Source: an uncultured Collinsella sp. (GTDB lineage: Bacteria > Actinomycetota > Coriobacteriia > Coriobacteriales > Coriobacteriaceae). Taken from it: 15,223 nt of DNA. The translations under genes were made by a program, and so were the position numbers. Location of the stretch: NCBI GenBank assembly GCA_937950415.1, contig CALFDL010000370.1:1-15223 (forward strand). The letters are read 5' to 3'. The notes under the pieces were generated by a model. That model was given only the letters and a program-made list of their open reading frames with translations, was not told where the DNA came from and ran no database searches. Of the stretch, positions 13,530 to 15,223 are shown one piece after another (the stretch's first letter is position 1; each line of letters begins with the position of its first letter).

Positions 13530-14087
13530 TTAGCGGCCCAGTATCCTAAAGAAACGCTCCTCGAGCGCGGAATCGGTCTCAAAGACGCCGCGGCGAGCGA
13601 GCGTCACGGTCTTGGTGCCAGGCTTTTGCACGCCGCGCATGGTCATGCACATATGCTCAGCCTCCATGAGCACAATCGCTCCCTGGGGAGCGAGATACTC
13701 CATGAGGGCATCGGCAACCTGTGCGCACAGTTGCTCCTGCAGCTGAAGACGGCGGGCATAAACCTCAACCGTGCGGGCGAGCTTGGAAAGCCCAGCCACC
13801 CGACCGTTAGGGATATAACCAATGGCGGCCTTGCCATAAAACGGCAGCAGATGATGTTCGCACAGCGAGTAGAACGTGATGTCGCGCTCGATAACCAAGT
13901 CGTTCGAAGCGACGGCAAAGGTTTTGGACAGGTGCTCCTCGGCACTCTGATCCATACCGCCGGCGATCTCACCATACATACGGGCAACGCGCGCCGGGGT
14001 CTCCAGCAGGCCCTCACGAGTTGGGTCCTCGCCTATGCCCTCAAGCAACAGCTTAATGGCGGCCTCGACTTTTTCCTGATCGACCAT
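13530..14087 (-). CDS. folE: GTP cyclohydrolase I
   Basis: Opens and rebuilds GTP to 7,8-dihydroneopterin triphosphate, the first step of tetrahydrofolate synthesis; homodecameric, cytosolic, zinc-dependent. It has 185 residues, typical of the single-domain bacterial enzyme. Zinc ligands are Cys76 and His79 (SLCEHHLLPFYG) and Cys147 (EHMCMTMRGVQKPG); GEDPTREGLLETPARVARM is the family N-terminal signature. The start ATG 14087 has GTGAGG 6 bases upstream. It lies 66 bases after nrdG; a -10-like TACCAT in that gap could give it its own promoter. It is followed directly by the HD gene. Confidence 0.97.
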   Translation of the reverse strand: MVDQEKVEAAIKLLLEGIGEDPTREGLLETPARVARMYGEIAGGMDQSAEEHLSKTFAVASNDLVIERDITFYSLCEHHLLPFYGKAAIGYIPNGRVAGLSKLARTVEVYARRLQLQEQLCAQVADALMEYLAPQGAIVLMEAEHMCMTMRGVQKPGTKTVTLARRGVFETDSALEERFFRILGR

Positions 14088-14153
14088 CTGGGCCTCACTT
14101 TTCCGATTTCACGTTCGCGCTATGGTACCACGCCCTCCGGCATCGACCACAAG

Positions 14154-14735
14154 CTACATAGTATGGGTCGAATAGACCGGATCGTCCCGCCAAAGCTGCA
14201 CAGCGTCGCAAAGCGCAACGCCCTCGCGCTCAGCACGGGCACGCGTGGCATTCATATCGATCACGCGCTGGTTACTCGAGCCCCTAAAACGCAACGAGAT
14301 ATCGTACAGATCTTGAACAAACGGGCCGTCCACCAACATGTCAAGGCAGGCAAGAATGCGATCCGTCACCTCGGTATGATGACGACCGCCCGGCATAAGC
14401 TCCTCGAGCACGTCGCCGGTAAAGCACCAAATGGTCTTGCCCGACCCCGCGGGATAGGCCGCACGCACGCGTTCGATAAAGTCAACAAGCCCCACCTGAT
14501 TCTCGGGCTCCATAGGCTCGCCGCCCAGAATCGTCAGACCATCGATAAAGGGATGGTCGAGGCTCTCGATAATCTTGTCCTCGACGGCACGATCGAACGG
14601 CTCACCCGCAGCAAAGTCCCACGCGACAGAGTTAAAGCAATTCTTGCACCCACGACGGCACCCGCTCACAAACAGAGAAGTACGAACGCCTTCTCCATCA
14701 GCAATGTCGAAATACTTAATGTTCGCGTAGTTCAT
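14154..14735 (-). CDS. nrdG: Anaerobic ribonucleotide reductase activating protein
   Basis: A radical-SAM enzyme that makes the glycyl radical on NrdD under anaerobic conditions; 193 residues. The 4Fe-4S cysteines are Cys26, Cys30 and Cys33 in SGCRRGCKNCFN (C-x3-C-x2-C); the SAM-binding GGEP is in LTILGGEPMEPEN. The start is ATG 14735 with GGGAG about 9-10 bases upstream; longer upstream frames run through a palindrome and are not coding. It follows the 3' end of nrdD on the same strand, the standard order, but with an unusual 426-base gap filled with palindromes. Its ribosome-binding site abuts one of these. Confidence 0.95.
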   Translation of the reverse strand: MNYANIKYFDIADGEGVRTSLFVSGCRRGCKNCFNSVAWDFAAGEPFDRAVEDKIIESLDHPFIDGLTILGGEPMEPENQVGLVDFIERVRAAYPAGSGKTIWCFTGDVLEELMPGGRHHTEVTDRILACLDMLVDGPFVQDLYDISLRFRGSSNQRVIDMNATRARAEREGVALCDAVQLWRDDPVYSTHTM

Positions 14736-14736
14736 A

Positions 14737-14850
14737 GGTAACTCTCCCGGGAGGCCGGGACATATCATCCCGTCCTCAAACATTCTCGGCCTTCGGCCTG
14801 CGAAACTGCGGGCGGGACGATATGTCCCGGCCTCATGCAAAGGGTAACTC
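14737..14850. repeat. Palindromic element in the nrdG leader, flanked by an 8-bp direct repeat
   Basis: Arms 14751-14775 and 14810-14834 are 25 bases long and match with two differences, each a possible wobble on one strand. A small GGCC-TTC-GGCC hairpin (14788-14798) lies in the middle. The whole is flanked by GGTAACTC at 14737-14744 and 14843-14850, resembling a target-site duplication, although the arms do not reach the direct repeats exactly (6 and 8 bases between). The left repeat sits between the nrdG start codon and its ribosome-binding site. It could be a small non-autonomous mobile element or a structured leader. Confidence 0.65.
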
Positions 14851-14870
14851 AATGAACGAAGCGAACATCG

Positions 14871-14876
14871 AGTATA
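14871..14876 (-). promoter_or_regulatory. Possible -10 element of an nrdG promoter
   Basis: TATACT on the minus strand, about 140 bases upstream of the nrdG start, with a T8 tract but no consensus -35 upstream. If used, the nrdG transcript would begin near 14864 and carry the whole palindromic element in its leader. Confidence 0.3.
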
Positions 14877-14889
14877 GGGTTCGAGGTCC

Positions 14890-14941
14890 AAAAAAAACTT
14901 TGTTGCAGCTCAACCGCCATTGCAAATCAATCGCTGCTGCA
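14890..14941 (-). terminator. Possible terminator downstream of nrdD
   Basis: On the minus strand TGCAGC (14941-14936) and GCTGCA (14909-14904) bracket an inner ATTG/CAAT hairpin, followed six bases later by eight T (A run 14890-14897). The T-tract is strong but the stem is interrupted. If real it separates nrdD from nrdG transcription and fits the -10 element just after it. Confidence 0.4.
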
Positions 14942-14980
14942 GCTCGAATTATTTCCGCTAAAAACTTCGAGGAGTGAGCA

Positions 14981-15182
14981 GACCGCGAGCTGCATCTCAG
15001 CTACGTCAACTTGGCCGCCCCGTAGCGAGGCCCCGGACCTTTGCTCGATATGAGTTCCGCACGAACAGGAGGCGCCAGTGGCGCCTCCGTCGTGAGCCAG
15101 GACTGTTCGAAATAGCGAGTAAAGGTCCGGGGCCTCGCTACGGGGCGGCCTGGGATGGTTATTAGAGATGCAGCACGCGGTC
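14981..15182. repeat. 202-bp nested palindrome overlapping the 3' end of nrdD
   Basis: Three nested inverted repeats share one centre. The outer arms 14981-14998 and 15165-15182 match at 17 of 18. After a symmetric 14-base gap on each side, the middle arms 15013-15047 and 15116-15150 match at 34 of 35, the exception being a G-T pair. Inside are CGAAC/GTTCG (15062-15066, 15105-15109) and a perfect 9-bp hairpin GGAGGCGCC/GGCGCCTCC (15068-15088). The right outer arm is the last codons of nrdD; the left one is an inverted copy of them, with CGAGGAG (14968-14974) extending the likeness outward. No ORF fits. Confidence 0.85.
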
Positions 15183-15223
15183 GCGGATCTCCTCGGTTCG
15201 ACCCTGGTTCCAGAACTGGGTAC
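15162..15223 (-). CDS. nrdD: Anaerobic ribonucleoside-triphosphate reductase, C-terminal end only
   Basis: Only the last 20 codons are in the window: TQFWNQGRTEEIRDRVLHL followed by two consecutive TAA stops (15164-15162 and 15161-15159). This matches the closing sequence of NrdD, in which the run after the glycyl-radical loop reads F-N-Q-G-(K/R)-(T/x)-E-E-I-x-x-R-V-x-H-L. NrdD reduces ribonucleoside triphosphates to deoxy forms without oxygen and needs the nearby nrdG product for activation. Identification rests on this short tail plus the nrdG neighbour. The final codons form one arm of the large palindrome described at 14981-15182. Confidence 0.85.
   Translation of the reverse strand, partial: TQFWNQGRTEEIRDRVLHL

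Noticed and set aside
13626..14741. 371-codon open frame on the plus strand
   Set aside because: Antisense to folE and nrdG, both of which have their full catalytic motifs.
14974..15165. 63-codon open frame across the large palindrome
   Set aside because: It is an open frame within inverted repeats, with no ribosome-binding site and a translation dominated by Arg/Pro from GC-rich arms.
14981..15182. Insertion sequence or integron attachment site
   Set aside because: No transposase or integrase in view and no flanking target duplication around the 35-bp arms; the palindrome is recorded as a repeat of unknown type.

Overview
The window looks like a piece of chromosome from an anaerobic, fairly high-GC member of the Coriobacteriia, most like a gut Collinsella. 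That placement is inferred from gene content, codon usage and the style of the proteins; there is no rRNA in view. Anaerobic life is supported by the oxygen-sensitive ribonucleotide reductase pair nrdD/nrdG at the right end. Most genes are ordinary housekeeping or metabolic genes in short operons on both strands. No integrase, transposase, CRISPR array, tRNA or rRNA is visible.

Left part (1-3350): the N-terminal part of an aldo/keto reductase (minus strand, cut by the window edge); a 64-codon gene that looks like the C-terminal tail of a cyclase/formamidase protein; a ketopantoate-reductase-family gene with a terminator-like hairpin just upstream; a small two-helix membrane protein; and a secreted protein with a coiled coil and a C-terminal domain resembling the 3D/double-psi-barrel fold.

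Sulfur locus (3308-5898): an O-acetylhomoserine sulfhydrylase (metY type) diverges from a LysR-type regulator. The spacer between them holds a good sigma-70 promoter for metY, a LysR-type operator centred near -66 of that promoter, and a 17-codon leader ORF with two Cys codons and a strong ribosome-binding site. A segment inside the leader can pair with an AGGAG just after the leader stop or, alternatively, with the metY ribosome-binding site. This is the best candidate here for an undescribed regulatory system.

Middle (5998-12410): RNase HI; a Gfo/Idh/MocA oxidoreductase followed by an acylphosphatase; a Fur-family regulator carrying the PerR-type metal ligands; then on the minus strand a SlyD-type prolyl isomerase directly followed by a UreE-like nickel chaperone and a Cof-type HAD phosphatase, with no urease in view; then on the plus strand an M19 dipeptidase and a YgjP-like metallopeptidase.

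Right part (12417-15223): a minus-strand run nrdD - nrdG - folE - HD-domain protein - folB. folE and folB are the first and a later step of tetrahydrofolate synthesis; the HD protein starts 2 bases after folE and may act in the same pathway. Between nrdD and nrdG lie 426 bases without a gene, filled by two separate large palindromes. One of them includes an inverted partial copy of the last codons of nrdD.
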